The notes under the pieces were generated by a model. That model was not told where the DNA came from. It worked only from the letters and a program-made list of their open reading frames with translations, and ran no database searches. From Candidatus Contubernalis alkalaceticus (lineage in GTDB: Bacteria; Bacillota; Dethiobacteria; SKNC01), in contig NZ_CP054699.1 of NCBI RefSeq assembly GCF_022558445.1, forward strand, positions 328,001 through 392,000: 64,000 nucleotides of DNA, in the 5' to 3' direction. Shown here piece by piece: positions 54,694 to 64,000 of the stretch (position 1 is its first letter; each line of letters starts with the position of its first letter). Position numbers and translations under genes: made by a program.

Positions 54694-55566
54694 ATGCAAA
54701 TTGGCCGAATTTTTGGAGTTAAAATAGTTTTTAACTGGCTTTTTTTCTTCTTCCTGTTTTTTTATGCTCTAATGGGTCGTCTGGCGGAATCGGTTACCTT
54801 ATTTACAGTGGTCCTGCTGCATGATTTTTTTCATCTTTTAGTAGCACGGGGATATGGCTTAAGGGTTAAAGAAGTGGAACTATTCCCTTTTGGGGGAATG
54901 GCTCATATTGATGATTTGTTGGAATATGATCCAATGGTAGAAAGTAGGGTAGCATTGGCGGGCCCCCTTTTTAATATTTTTATGGTTGGGGCAGCCATTA
55001 TTGTATATACAAACTCTCATATTCTAGCCCAGGAACTGCTTTTATTTTTTATAAGGTGCAATCTACTCATCGCTTCTTTCAATCTGCTTCCCTTACTTCC
55101 TTTAGACGGTGGCCGGGTGCTCCGGGCAAATCTCTCTAAAAGATTTGGATACCGAAAGGCTACAGAACAAGCAGTATTGATCAGTAAAATCATGGCGGTT
55201 ATTTTCTTTACGGTAGGCATATTGGGATTTTATTATGGGGCAGTAAATTATAGTTTATTATTAATTGCACCTTTTATATATTATGCTGCCCATAGGGAAC
55301 AAAATCAAGCAGCTTATGTCTTTGTGCGTTACCTGAACCGAAAACACCGGGAACTGGACCGGGAGGGGATACTAAAGGCTGGATACATAGTAGCATTGGA
55401 AGATACCCCACTGAAGGAAATTATAAAACAGTTCACCCATAAAAATTATCAGATGGTCCTGGTAATTTCCCCGGGTTACAAAATTAAAGGAACGGTAACC
55501 GAAGGACAAATCATTGATGCTGTTTTTAAAAGAGGGTCGCACCTACCCATAAAAAACTTATTATAG
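54694..55566 (+). CDS. spoIVFB: SpoIVFB site-2 protease (M50), with Asp at the catalytic Glu
   Basis: The 290-residue intramembrane metalloprotease has the zinc-site helix LLHDFFHLLVARGYGL, with His43 and His47. The second motif is NLLPLLPLDGGRVL with Asp138. A C-terminal CBS-like tail follows (PLKEIIKQFTHKNYQMVLVI). In Bacillus it cleaves pro-sigma K. The canonical HExxH has become HDxxH (Asp44), a notable substitution of the catalytic base. Two-gene context with spoIVFA supports the identity. Confidence 0.87.
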   Translation: MQIGRIFGVKIVFNWLFFFFLFFYALMGRLAESVTLFTVVLLHDFFHLLVARGYGLRVKEVELFPFGGMAHIDDLLEYDPMVESRVALAGPLFNIFMVGAAIIVYTNSHILAQELLLFFIRCNLLIASFNLLPLLPLDGGRVLRANLSKRFGYRKATEQAVLISKIMAVIFFTVGILGFYYGAVNYSLLLIAPFIYYAAHREQNQAAYVFVRYLNRKHRELDREGILKAGYIVALEDTPLKEIIKQFTHKNYQMVLVISPGYKIKGTVTEGQIIDAVFKRGSHLPIKNLL

Positions 55567-55801
55567 GTTGTCAAGAGTTGTCAAGTTTCAACCTCATTTA
55601 ATCCCTCATCCCCTCTTTAAACTTTGTTAAAGGAAGTTTATTGTAAAAAATTAATAAAGTAAAAGAATTATTAATAGATAATTTTGGTATAATAATATTT
55701 GTATTATGTTTAACTGGGGTATATATGTTCAGCAGTACAATGTTTGTTTAAATAATTTTACTTGATTGGAATAAACTAAGGATTGTGGACAGGAGTTTTA
55801 T

Positions 55802-57682
55802 ATGAACACACTTAGAAAAAAGCTACATGAGATTTTACTCCAGGTGGAGAAGCCTGCCCGGTATATCGGTGGTGAGTGGAACTCTTCAGAGAGTATTCCC
55901 AAAGAAGGTGACGTAAAAATTGCCCTGGCGTTCCCAGAAGTTTATGAAGTAGGAATGTCACACCTGGGGTTGAGAATTTTATACGGCCTGATAAATTTGC
56001 GAGAAAATACTGCAGCGGAAAGGGTATATGCACCATGGCCTGATATGGAGGAAAAAATGAGGGAAAATGGCCTTCCTCTTTTTTCATTGGAATCTACCTC
56101 CCCCATTAGGGAGTTTGATTTTTTAGGTTTTACCTTTCAGTACGAATTGACTTATACTAATGTTTTGAATATGCTGAATCTTGCAGGTATTCCTATAAAA
56201 AGCAAAGACCGGAGTCTGGAGGACCCATTCGTGATTGCTGGAGGCCCCACCGCTTTTAATCCCGAGCCCATGTCTGCTTTTATTGATTTTTTTGTGTTGG
56301 GGGATGGAGAAGAGGTCATTTTAGAAGTTTTAGATTTATATGAGCAGTGGAAAGATGCAGAGGATAAAAATCGCCTGGACTTCTTATATCAGGTTATGGA
56401 GATTCCAGGAATTTATGTTCCTTCTCTTTACGAAGATTTTTATAAATCTGAGGGATCTTTTTCTAAAATTGTTCCTCTGAATAATGAAGTTCCTATGGTT
56501 GTTAAACGAAGAATAGTTCAGGATCTGAATGAAGCATATTTCCCTACTCGTTGGATGGTTCCCTACATAAATATAGTACATGATCGAATTATGTTGGAAC
56601 TGTTTCGGGGTTGTACCCGGGGCTGTAGATTTTGTCAGGCAGGTGTATTATATCGCCCGAGACGGGAACGGACCCCGGAAAAATTAACGGATATTTGTTT
56701 TAAGGCTGTAGAACATTCAGGATACGATGAGATTTCTCTCAGTTCCCTAAGCAGCAGTGATTATAGTAACGTTGAGTCTTTAATACAAAGGTTACAGAAA
56801 AAATTACATCATCAGGGAATTAGCTTGTCACTGCCTTCACTTAGGATAGATTCATTTTCAGTTCAATTAGCCCAGAATCTTCAGGAATTAAAAAGAAGCG
56901 GTCTAACCTTTGCCCCGGAGGCGGGCACTCAGAGGCTTAGAGATGTTATTAATAAAAATGTTACAGAAGAAGATTTGCTAAATACCGTAACTGAAGCATT
57001 TCGGGCAGGTTGGAACAGTATAAAACTTTATTTTATGATAGGCCTTCCTACGGAACAGCAGGAGGATCTAGAGGGAATTGCTGCGCTGGCCAAAAAGGTA
57101 GTTCAAAGATTCAGAGAAACAGTTGAGGACAAAGGACGTTGGGGAAGATTAAAAATTACTGTCAGCACCTCCACTTTTGTTCCCAAACCCCATACTCCGT
57201 ATCAGTGGGAACCGCAAATTTCTTTAGAGGAGATTAAAAGCAAGCAGGCATTTCTTAAAGAAAGGCTTAGGGGAAGAAACCTGGCTTATAGTTGGCATGA
57301 ACCCGAGGCCAGTTTACTGGAATCTGCAATCTGTCGGGGGGACCGCAGGATTTCAGAAGTGATTTTTAAAGCCTGGCAGTTGGGCTGTAAGTTTGACAGT
57401 TGGTGGGAAAAAATGGATTATAAAAAATGGCAGGAAGCTTTTTCCCTCTCTAGCTTATGCCCCGAATCATTTGCTAATCGAACTTTCCATCCCCAGGAAG
57501 TACTGCCCTGGGATCATATTGATACCGGGGTAAGCCGTAAATATTTAATGAAAGAGCATAATCTGTCTAGAGAGGGCAGGACAACCCCTGATTGTAGGGA
57601 AAACCGTTGTCAGGGCTGTGGTGTCTGCAATTTTGAGGGCTTAAAGGATATGGGAGGAAGTGTTAGTGAGACTACTGTTTAA
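55802..57682 (+). CDS. B12-binding radical SAM protein (TIGR03960 type)
   Basis: The 626-residue product has an N-terminal cobalamin-like binding region (ALAFPEVYEVGMSHLGLRIL), a radical SAM cluster motif CTRGCRFC, a TIM-barrel core (LRIDSF, LTFAPEAGTQRLRDVINK, IKLYFMIGLPTE) and a C-terminal cysteine cluster (CRENRCQGCGVC). TIGR03960 proteins are always near the DUF2344 protein encoded next; their substrate is unknown. The gap before it (55567-55801) has TATAAT near 55688 and a GTTGTCAAG direct repeat but no gene. Confidence 0.9.
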   Translation: MNTLRKKLHEILLQVEKPARYIGGEWNSSESIPKEGDVKIALAFPEVYEVGMSHLGLRILYGLINLRENTAAERVYAPWPDMEEKMRENGLPLFSLESTSPIREFDFLGFTFQYELTYTNVLNMLNLAGIPIKSKDRSLEDPFVIAGGPTAFNPEPMSAFIDFFVLGDGEEVILEVLDLYEQWKDAEDKNRLDFLYQVMEIPGIYVPSLYEDFYKSEGSFSKIVPLNNEVPMVVKRRIVQDLNEAYFPTRWMVPYINIVHDRIMLELFRGCTRGCRFCQAGVLYRPRRERTPEKLTDICFKAVEHSGYDEISLSSLSSSDYSNVESLIQRLQKKLHHQGISLSLPSLRIDSFSVQLAQNLQELKRSGLTFAPEAGTQRLRDVINKNVTEEDLLNTVTEAFRAGWNSIKLYFMIGLPTEQQEDLEGIAALAKKVVQRFRETVEDKGRWGRLKITVSTSTFVPKPHTPYQWEPQISLEEIKSKQAFLKERLRGRNLAYSWHEPEASLLESAICRGDRRISEVIFKAWQLGCKFDSWWEKMDYKKWQEAFSLSSLCPESFANRTFHPQEVLPWDHIDTGVSRKYLMKEHNLSREGRTTPDCRENRCQGCGVCNFEGLKDMGGSVSETTV

Positions 57683-58328
57683 TTTTACCAAGGAAGGCGT
57701 GCTAAGATTTATATCTCATCTAGATTTACAGCGGTTGTTCATTCGGGCCTTTAGAAGGGCGAATCTTTCTATAGCTATGAAAGGAGGGTTTAATCCTCAA
57801 CCCAAGCTTTCTTTCGCTTCTGCTTTACCCTTGGGATACACCAGCGTTTGTGAATACCTTGAGGCTGAAATTATGGAGCCGTTGACTCCCCAGGAGGTAA
57901 GAGAAAGACTCTTATCTCAGCTGCCGCAAGGAATTTGTATTAATCATGTAGAGGAAATATCTCTGGAAAAAACATCTTTAATGTCCAGGCTCAACTCGGC
58001 TGAATATTTAATTAAATTTAAGACAGCAAAGCCCTTGGATAAAAAAGACCTGGAATATATAGTAGAAAAGTTTTTAAAAAAAGAGGAAGCCATTATAACC
58101 AGGCGCTCCAAGAAGAAAATAAAAAAGATTAATGTAATTCCTTTCCTTATAAAAATTGAAGTGCTTTCCATGGACAGCAGCTACCTGGGAGAAATAAGGG
58201 CGCACATAAAAGCCGGTCCGGGGGGCAGTGTAAAACCGTTAGAAATACTGGACCTGCTCATGGAAGAGCATTCATTGGAAATATTGGAACGGAAGGCACA
58301 TCGAGAAAAATTATTTATTCAAAACTGA
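57666..58328 (+). CDS. TIGR03936/DUF2344 radical-SAM-associated protein
   Basis: The product of about 220 residues has the DUF2344 pattern RLLFNFTKEGVLRFISHLDL and GFNPQPKLSFASALPLG. It overlaps the upstream gene by 17 bases and is its usual partner. GTG 57666 is preferred to GTG 57660 because ggagg lies nine bases upstream and the family starts with M-R-x-x-F. Function unknown, but the pair is often linked with ribosome or tRNA genes and RNase G. Confidence 0.87.
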   Translation: MRLLFNFTKEGVLRFISHLDLQRLFIRAFRRANLSIAMKGGFNPQPKLSFASALPLGYTSVCEYLEAEIMEPLTPQEVRERLLSQLPQGICINHVEEISLEKTSLMSRLNSAEYLIKFKTAKPLDKKDLEYIVEKFLKKEEAIITRRSKKKIKKINVIPFLIKIEVLSMDSSYLGEIRAHIKAGPGGSVKPLEILDLLMEEHSLEILERKAHREKLFIQN

Positions 58329-58417
58329 TAAGACTCATTTTGGCTGGTGTGAGTTTATTTAGAGGGCAAAAAAATTAGGATAGGGGAGACAGTGGATAAG
58401 AACAGGAGTTGAAACAA

Positions 58418-60103
58418 ATGAACAATAAAATTATTGTAAACTGTGACAATCGGGAGACCAGGGTTGCTGTATTAGAACAGGGTGAACTGGTGGAAATATA
58501 TATAGAGCGTCCAATTCATCAAAGGGTTGTTGGCAATATTTATTATGGAGTGGTGGCCAATGTGCTGCCGGGAATGCAGGCAGCTTTTGTGGATATCGGG
58601 TTGGAGAGAAATGCTTTTTTATATGTTGATGATGTGCTTTTAGAAGATAGTGATGAGTCAAGTCAGGGCAGCCGCAACAAGTCTATCGAGGAACTGTTAC
58701 GGGTAGGTGATAAAATATTAGTGCAGGTTATAAAGGAACCCTTTGGAAGCAAAGGAGCCCGGGTTACCTGTCAGATTACCTTACCGGGTCGTTACCTGGT
58801 ATTAATGCCAACAGTGAAGTATATCGGGGTTTCTCGGAAAATTGAAAAACCTGAGGAAAGACAGCGCTTAAAGAATCTTGGAGATACCATAAAATCTGAG
58901 GATATGGGCTTGATAGTGAGAACCGTGGCGGAAGGAAAGAAATCGGAACATTTAAGTAACGACATGGAGTTCTTGCGGAAAATGTGGAAGAAGATTCAAC
59001 AAAGGATGACGTTAAAAGATGCTCCAGCCTTGGTTCATCAGGACTTAAATCTTATTTACCGCATTGTGAGGGACTTGTTTAATGATGATATTGACCAGTT
59101 ATTAATCGATACAAAATATGAATATGAAAAGGTTTTAGAAATTCTAGACTATATATCGTGCTCTCTAAAAAATAAAATTTTTTATTATCGGGGAGAAAAA
59201 CCTATCTTTGAGAAGTACAACTTGGAAAATGAAATTGAAAAGGCTTTAAGAAGGACTGTTTGGTTGAACTGTGGAGGGTATCTGGTGTTTGACCAGACAG
59301 AGGCTCTCACGGTTATTGATGTAAATACCGGTAAATTTATCGGCAGCACGAATCTGGAGGACACAGTCTTTAAAACCAATATGGACGCGGCCAAGGAAAT
59401 ATCCCGACAGATCAGGCTTCGGGATATCGGAGGAATTATTATTATTGATTTCATTGATATGAGTAACGAGAAACACGAAAAAATGGTAATTCAGGTGCTG
59501 GAAGATAATATAAAGAAAGACCGTACCAAGGCTCATGTATTGGGAATTACTAACCTTGGATTGGTTGAAATGACCAGAAAAAAAGTAAGACAGGGGTTGG
59601 ATGCTGTCTTAATGCAGCCCTGTCCTTACTGTGACGGCAAAGGTAAAATTTTTTCCATGGAAGTAATGAGTGGGAAAATTGAAAGGCTGTTGAAGAAAAT
59701 GCTTACGGAAGAAGAAGGAGAGGCCATATTGTTAGAGGTTAACCAGAATGTAGCGGCCATGTTAATAGGTAGTAATGGAATCAATTTAAAAAAGCTGGAG
59801 GAGGAAACCAACAAATCTATTTATATTCGCGGCTCTGATATCATGCATATCGAAAAATTTAAAGTGGTCATGATTGGAGAGGAAAAGGAAGTTTCCAGGC
59901 TGGCCTCTCCGGTTAATATAGGAGAGGTTTACCTGATGAAAATTGAAGAGCCCCACTTGAATAATCCTTACGATGGTATTGCCCGGATTCAAGGTTTTGT
60001 GATTGATGTGCAGGCGGGGGGTGCTTATGTGGGAGAGGAAGTACAAGTAGAAATAACGGACGTGGCTAAAACTTATGCAAAAGCTAAGGTGATGAAACAA
60101 TAA
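58418..60103 (+). CDS. rng: Ribonuclease E/G family endoribonuclease (RNase G)
   Basis: The 561-residue enzyme has an N-terminal S1 domain (VGNIYYGVVANVLPGMQAAF), the RNase H-like and DNase-like catalytic core with acidic residues in TVIDVNTGKFIG and GGIIIIDFIDM, and the zinc-link motif CPYCDGKGKI. A C-terminal TRAM-like segment follows. ATG 58418 fits the acaggag site better than TTG 58409. It processes or turns over RNA. It is normally followed by rplU-rpmA, but here rpoB comes next. Confidence 0.93.
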   Translation: MNNKIIVNCDNRETRVAVLEQGELVEIYIERPIHQRVVGNIYYGVVANVLPGMQAAFVDIGLERNAFLYVDDVLLEDSDESSQGSRNKSIEELLRVGDKILVQVIKEPFGSKGARVTCQITLPGRYLVLMPTVKYIGVSRKIEKPEERQRLKNLGDTIKSEDMGLIVRTVAEGKKSEHLSNDMEFLRKMWKKIQQRMTLKDAPALVHQDLNLIYRIVRDLFNDDIDQLLIDTKYEYEKVLEILDYISCSLKNKIFYYRGEKPIFEKYNLENEIEKALRRTVWLNCGGYLVFDQTEALTVIDVNTGKFIGSTNLEDTVFKTNMDAAKEISRQIRLRDIGGIIIIDFIDMSNEKHEKMVIQVLEDNIKKDRTKAHVLGITNLGLVEMTRKKVRQGLDAVLMQPCPYCDGKGKIFSMEVMSGKIERLLKKMLTEEEGEAILLEVNQNVAAMLIGSNGINLKKLEEETNKSIYIRGSDIMHIEKFKVVMIGEEKEVSRLASPVNIGEVYLMKIEEPHLNNPYDGIARIQGFVIDVQAGGAYVGEEVQVEITDVAKTYAKAKVMKQ

Positions 60104-60135
60104 CAAAATGTAAGTTCAACCGGAAAAAATAATAT

Positions 60136-60164
60136 TTGACAAATTAATGATACTATGTTATTGT
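60136..60164 (+). promoter_or_regulatory. Candidate promoter upstream of rpoB
   Basis: TTGACA and TATTGT are 17 bases apart. A second TATAAT at 60206-60211 lies closer to the gene but lacks a good -35. Confidence 0.6.
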
Positions 60165-60199
60165 TGTTAATTGCTTAACAAAAATGATTTTTACTCGTT

Positions 60200-60266
60200 T
60201 TCTGGTATAATATTCATTCATAAAGGAAATGTTATTTTAATATTATCCTTTTTTACCAGAATTTTT
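60200..60266 (+). terminator. Possible attenuator hairpin before rpoB
   Basis: TTCTGGT (60200) pairs with ACCAGAA (60255) and ATAATATT (60207) with AATATTAT (60239), giving 15 base pairs with an eight-base bulge. Five T and a C follow. A transcript from the upstream promoter or from rng could end here. The stem is AT-rich, so strength is uncertain. Confidence 0.4.
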
Positions 60267-60318
60267 CTATTTACTTATTATAAGGTATAAAAAAATTTTA
60301 GGGTGGGTGAAGCTTTTA

Positions 60319-63300
60319 ATGGCAAGTATCTTAAAGGTGGGTAAAAGAGAACGAAGAAATTTTGCCCAAATTAACGAAGTATTAGACCTGCCGGATTTGG
60401 TTGAAGTGCAGAGGAGCTCTTATCAGTGGTTTTTAAATCAGGGGCTTCAGGAGATGTTTCATGATATTTCTCCAATTAAAGACTTTACGGGAAATTTAAT
60501 ACTAGAATTTATTGGTTACACTTTGGGAGGGCCTAAATACTCTGTGGAGGAATGTAAGGAAAGGGATGTAACTTATTCCGTCCCCCTTAGAGTGAAGGTA
60601 CGGTTAATCAACAAGGAAACAGGAGAGGTAAAAGAACAGGAAGTGTTCATGGGGGATTTTCCCCTGATGACGGAAAACGGCACCTTTATTATTAATGGCG
60701 CCGAAAGGGTAATTGTCAGCCAGTTGGTTCGCTCTCCAGGAGTATATTATAATTCTTCCTGGGATTTGAGCGGGAGACTACTATTTACAGGAACAATTAT
60801 ACCTAATCGGGGTGCATGGCTGGAATTTGAAACTGATGCCAACGATGTGATTTTTGTCAGGGTCGATAGAACCCGGAAAGTTCCTGTAACGGTGCTTTTA
60901 AGGGCTATTGGTTATGAAACGGATCAGGATCTGAAAAAACTTTTTGACATGGATTCCAGGATAGACAGTACCTTAGAAAAAGACCATACAGATTCCAGTG
61001 ATTCGGGACTTTTAGAAATTTATAAAAGGTTAAGGCCCGGTGAGCCCCTAAATGTGGAAAACGCCCGGTCCTTATTCCAGTCCCTCTTTTTTGACCCCAG
61101 GCGTTATGATTTTGCCCATGTGGGCCGTTACAAAGTGAATAAAAAGCTTTCTTTGACCAGCAGGATTATAGGTAAACTGCTGGTAGAAGACGTTGTGGAT
61201 CCGGAGACCAGGGCAGTATTGGTTGAAGCAAATACCAGGGTAACGGAAAAAGTATGCGATCTTTTAAAAGAAAAGAAGATTAAAAAGGTTAAAATATATG
61301 GTAATGAAAATAAAGCATGCACCGTATTTACCAACGGTGGAGTAGATTTAAATATTAAAAATTTAACTAAAGAGGATATTTTGGCTGCCGTGGGTTACCT
61401 GATGAACTTAATGGATGGGCTGGGCAACACAGATGATATTGACCACCTGGGTAATCGCCGCCTTCGTAGTGTAGGAGAACTGCTGCAGAACCAGTTTCGT
61501 ATCGGGCTTTCCCGTATGGAAAGAGTGGTAAGGGAAAGAATGACCATTCAGGATGTGGATGCCATTACTCCCCAAGCCTTAATTAATATACGGCCGGTCA
61601 TTGCCGCCATTAAAGAGTTTTTTGGTTCAAGTCAGCTTTCCCAGTTTATGGACCAGACAAACCCTCTGGCTGAGTTGACTCATAAAAGAAGACTGAGTGC
61701 CCTGGGCCCCGGAGGTTTAAGCCGGGAAAGAGCAGGGTTTGAAGTGAGGGATGTTCACCATTCTCACTACGGCAGGATGTGTCCCATCGAAACCCCTGAA
61801 GGTCCTAATATTGGACTGATTGGTTCTTTGAGCACCTACGCTAGAATAAATAAGTACGGTTTTATTGAGACCCCATATCGAAAGGTGGACAAAGAGCAGG
61901 GTATTGCTACTGAAGAGATTGTATACCTTACTGCAGATGACGAGGACAATTTTGTTGTTGCTCAAGCTAATGCTTTGTTGGACGAGAATGGCTACTTTTT
62001 AAGCAGCAGGATCAGCTGTCGTTTTAAACATGAAGTTTTGACCAAGCCTGCTCAGGAAATTGACTACATGGATGTTTCACCAAAACAATTGGTCAGTGTG
62101 GCTACTGCGCTGATTCCATTTTTGGAAAATGATGATGCCAACCGGGCTCTTATGGGTTCTAATATGCAGCGGCAGGCAGTTCCTTTGATGCAGACGGAGG
62201 CACCTCTGGTAGGAACAGGGATGGAGTATAAGGCGGCCAAGGATTCTGGTGTGGTGGTTATATCCCGTTCCAATGGAGAAGTATTCAGAGTCACTGCAGA
62301 TGAGATCGTTATTAAAAGGGATGATGAACTGGACTCCCGGATCATCAACGGGAGGACGGGAGAAATATTTGACAGTCCAGAGTTAACAGCCCGGTTAGGC
62401 AAGGGGCTGGATATGTATAAATTGCAAAAGTTTAAAAGGTCTAACCAAGGTACCTGCATGAACCAGAAGCCCTTTGTACGAAAAGGCCATCGGGTAGAGG
62501 AGGGCGATGTGATTGCTGATGGCCCCTGCACCGATTTTGGAGAACTGGCATTAGGCCGGAACATCTTGGTTGCTTTTATGCCTTGGGAGGGCTATAACTA
62601 TGAAGATGCTATTTTACTCAGTGAAAAGGCTGTAAAAGAGGATGTGTTTACCTCCATACATATTGAAGAATACGAGGCGGAAGCCAGGGATACCAAACTG
62701 GGGCCGGAGGAAATAACCCGGGATATTCCAAATGTGGGGGAAGAAGCGTTGAAGGACTTGGATGAGAGGGGCATTATCCGCTCTGGAGCGGAAGTCAGGG
62801 CTGGAGATATTCTGGTGGGGAAAGTGACCCCCAAGGGAGAGACGGAACTTACTGCCGAAGAAAGGCTGCTGCGGGCCATATTTGGTGAAAAGGCCCGGGA
62901 AGTCAGGGATACCTCTTTGAGGGTTCCCCATGGTGAATCCGGTATGGTTGTGGATGTGAAGGTGTTTGCCCGGGAAGCAGGAGACGAACTTCCCCCCGGA
63001 GTAAATGAACTGGTCAGGGTTTACGTAGCTCAAAAAAGAAAAATATCAGAAGGGGATAAGATGGCCGGCCGCCATGGCAACAAAGGGGTTATCGCCAGAA
63101 TCATGCCGGAGGAGGATATGCCCTTCCTACCTGACGGCAGGCCTGTGGAAATCGTGTTGAATCCATTGGGAGTGCCCTCCCGGATGAATATAGGACAGGT
63201 GTTGGAAGCACACCTGGGTTGGGCGTCTAAAGCCCTGGGCATTCATATGGCCTCTCCGGTTTTTGATGGTGCCAATGAGGATGACGTGTTTGAATGTCTG

Positions 63301-64000
63301 AGAGAAGCTAAATATTCTGACACCGGAAAAACTACTCTCTATGACGGTAGGACCGGTGAACCATTTGATAATGAGGTTGCTGTAGGTTATGTTTACATGC
63401 TCAAACTGGCTCATTTAGTGGATGATAAAATACACGCTCGTTCCACGGGGCCATATTCCCTGGTAACCCAACAGCCCCTGGGCGGGAAAGCTCAATTTGG
63501 GGGCCAGAGGTTTGGAGAGATGGAGGTTTGGGCTTTGGAGGCCTACGGTGCCGCCTATACCCTACAGGAAATACTGACGGTAAAGTCTGATGATGTAATA
63601 GGCCGGGTGAAAACTTATGAGGCCATTGTAAAGGGAGAAAATATTCCGGAACCTGGAGTTCCGGAGTCATTTAAGGTTTTAGTAAAGGAACTGCAGTCCC
63701 TGGGAATGGACGTTAAGGTATTCAGTGAAGAGGCCGGAGAAATTCCTATCCGTGAGGAGGAAGAGGAAGAAATAACTGATTTGAAAGAAGAACTGGAAAT
63801 TGATATTGAGGGTAAGGAACGGGAAGACCAAGAAGATGATGACCATGAAGACATAGATAATCTGGAAGACGAAGATAGTACAGAGGAAGAAATAGATGAT
63901 GCTCTTATTAAAGTGGTATCCCTGGATGATCCAGAAATAACCAATGAGCTGGATGATGTAGAATTTGATTTGGATGATGAAGATTCATTTGATATACCTG
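60319..64000 (+). CDS. rpoB: RNA polymerase beta subunit (3' end cut by window)
   Basis: The frame runs open from ATG 60319 to the window end (1227 codons). Beta-subunit landmarks are [38 protein letters not shown], the rifampicin-pocket segment [15 protein letters not shown] then [13 protein letters not shown] (the usual Asp, His and Ser are present, so rifampicin-sensitive type), [12 protein letters not shown]-type loop and [22 protein letters not shown]-type end ([17 protein letters not shown]). After the usual end near 63750 the protein continues for at least 83 residues, 44 of them Asp or Glu. The start follows agggtgggtga. No rplL or rplJ is upstream. Confidence 0.96.
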   Translation, partial: MASILKVGKRERRNFAQINEVLDLPDLVEVQRSSYQWFLNQGLQEMFHDISPIKDFTGNLILEFIGYTLGGPKYSVEECKERDVTYSVPLRVKVRLINKETGEVKEQEVFMGDFPLMTENGTFIINGAERVIVSQLVRSPGVYYNSSWDLSGRLLFTGTIIPNRGAWLEFETDANDVIFVRVDRTRKVPVTVLLRAIGYETDQDLKKLFDMDSRIDSTLEKDHTDSSDSGLLEIYKRLRPGEPLNVENARSLFQSLFFDPRRYDFAHVGRYKVNKKLSLTSRIIGKLLVEDVVDPETRAVLVEANTRVTEKVCDLLKEKKIKKVKIYGNENKACTVFTNGGVDLNIKNLTKEDILAAVGYLMNLMDGLGNTDDIDHLGNRRLRSVGELLQNQFRIGLSRMERVVRERMTIQDVDAITPQALINIRPVIAAIKEFFGSSQLSQFMDQTNPLAELTHKRRLSALGPGGLSRERAGFEVRDVHHSHYGRMCPIETPEGPNIGLIGSLSTYARINKYGFIETPYRKVDKEQGIATEEIVYLTADDEDNFVVAQANALLDENGYFLSSRISCRFKHEVLTKPAQEIDYMDVSPKQLVSVATALIPFLENDDANRALMGSNMQRQAVPLMQTEAPLVGTGMEYKAAKDSGVVVISRSNGEVFRVTADEIVIKRDDELDSRIINGRTGEIFDSPELTARLGKGLDMYKLQKFKRSNQGTCMNQKPFVRKGHRVEEGDVIADGPCTDFGELALGRNILVAFMPWEGYNYEDAILLSEKAVKEDVFTSIHIEEYEAEARDTKLGPEEITRDIPNVGEEALKDLDERGIIRSGAEVRAGDILVGKVTPKGETELTAEERLLRAIFGEKAREVRDTSLRVPHGESGMVVDVKVFAREAGDELPPGVNELVRVYVAQKRKISEGDKMAGRHGNKGVIARIMPEEDMPFLPDGRPVEIVLNPLGVPSRMNIGQVLEAHLGWASKALGIHMASPVFDGANEDDVFECLREAKYSDTGKTTLYDGRTGEPFDNEVAVGYVYMLKLAHLVDDKIHARSTGPYSLVTQQPLGGKAQFGGQRFGEMEVWALEAYGAAYTLQEILTVKSDDVIGRVKTYEAIVKGENIPEPGVPESFKVLVKELQSLGMDVKVFSEEAGEIPIREEEEEEITDLKEELEIDIEGKEREDQEDDDHEDIDNLEDEDSTEEEIDDALIKVVSLDDPEITNELDDVEFDLDDEDSFDIP

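Noticed and set aside
55561-55585. GTTGTCAAG direct repeat after spoIVFB as a REP element
   Set aside because: Only two short copies without inverted symmetry; too little to call.

Overview
The window looks like chromosome from an anaerobic, endospore-forming member of the Clostridia (Bacillota). The evidence is sporulation genes (lonB, a GerM-type lipoprotein, spoIVFA and spoIVFB), a T-box leader on valS, a complete Rnf complex, a Mrp-type cation/proton antiporter, frequent TTG and GTG starts behind strong purine-rich ribosome-binding sites, and TtgACa/TAtAaT promoters. Rnf beside Mrp suggests an energy metabolism that uses sodium or proton gradients, perhaps in an alkaline or saline habitat; that last point is inference. 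The species cannot be named from this sequence alone.

Layout. 1-2.3 kb: the 5' part of an unrecognised minus-strand gene, a 5'-nucleotidase-type phosphoesterase, and what looks like a TetR remnant. 2.3-7.4 kb: a phosphate-response block (phoP, phoR, pstB, phoU) with a well-formed four-repeat Pho box before pstB. 7.6-13 kb: an IclR regulator, a UPF0316 protein, murI, a GerM-type lipoprotein, rph, a dITP/XTP pyrophosphatase and a YfcE-type phosphoesterase. 13.1-14.04 kb: eight tRNA genes in two transcription units. 14.2-22.7 kb: protein quality control (tig, clpP, clpX, lonB, lonA) and engB, with REP-like palindromes between the genes. 22.8-25.8 kb: T-box and valS. 25.8-30.2 kb: an orphan DNA methyltransferase, a small membrane protein, a short array of related small single-span proteins, and folC.

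30.5-46.8 kb is a bioenergetic island: an FMN-binding lipoprotein, rnfCDGEAB, moaC, a ten-gene Mrp/Mbh-type antiporter operon with split MrpA and three large D/A-type subunits, then apbE (the flavinyltransferase that would load FMN onto the Rnf subunits), a NusG-II domain protein and a Gx-type membrane protein. Rnf would couple ferredoxin:NAD oxidoreduction to ion export, Mrp would exchange Na+ and H+, and ApbE would mature the flavoproteins.

46.9-60.1 kb is the maf-radC-mreBCD-mrdA-rodA-spoIVFAB cell-shape and sporulation cluster, followed by two linked radical-SAM-associated genes and RNase G. The last 3.7 kb is rpoB, cut by the window end. Two familiar neighbourhoods are altered: no minC/minD lie inside the mre/mrd cluster, and rpoB follows RNase G directly where rplU-rpmA would be expected.

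The most unusual points are the doubled FMN domain in RnfG, the three 25-residue repeats in the last Mrp subunit, the Asp in place of the catalytic Glu of SpoIVFB, the small membrane-protein array near 28 kb, and the REP-like palindromes around lonB.
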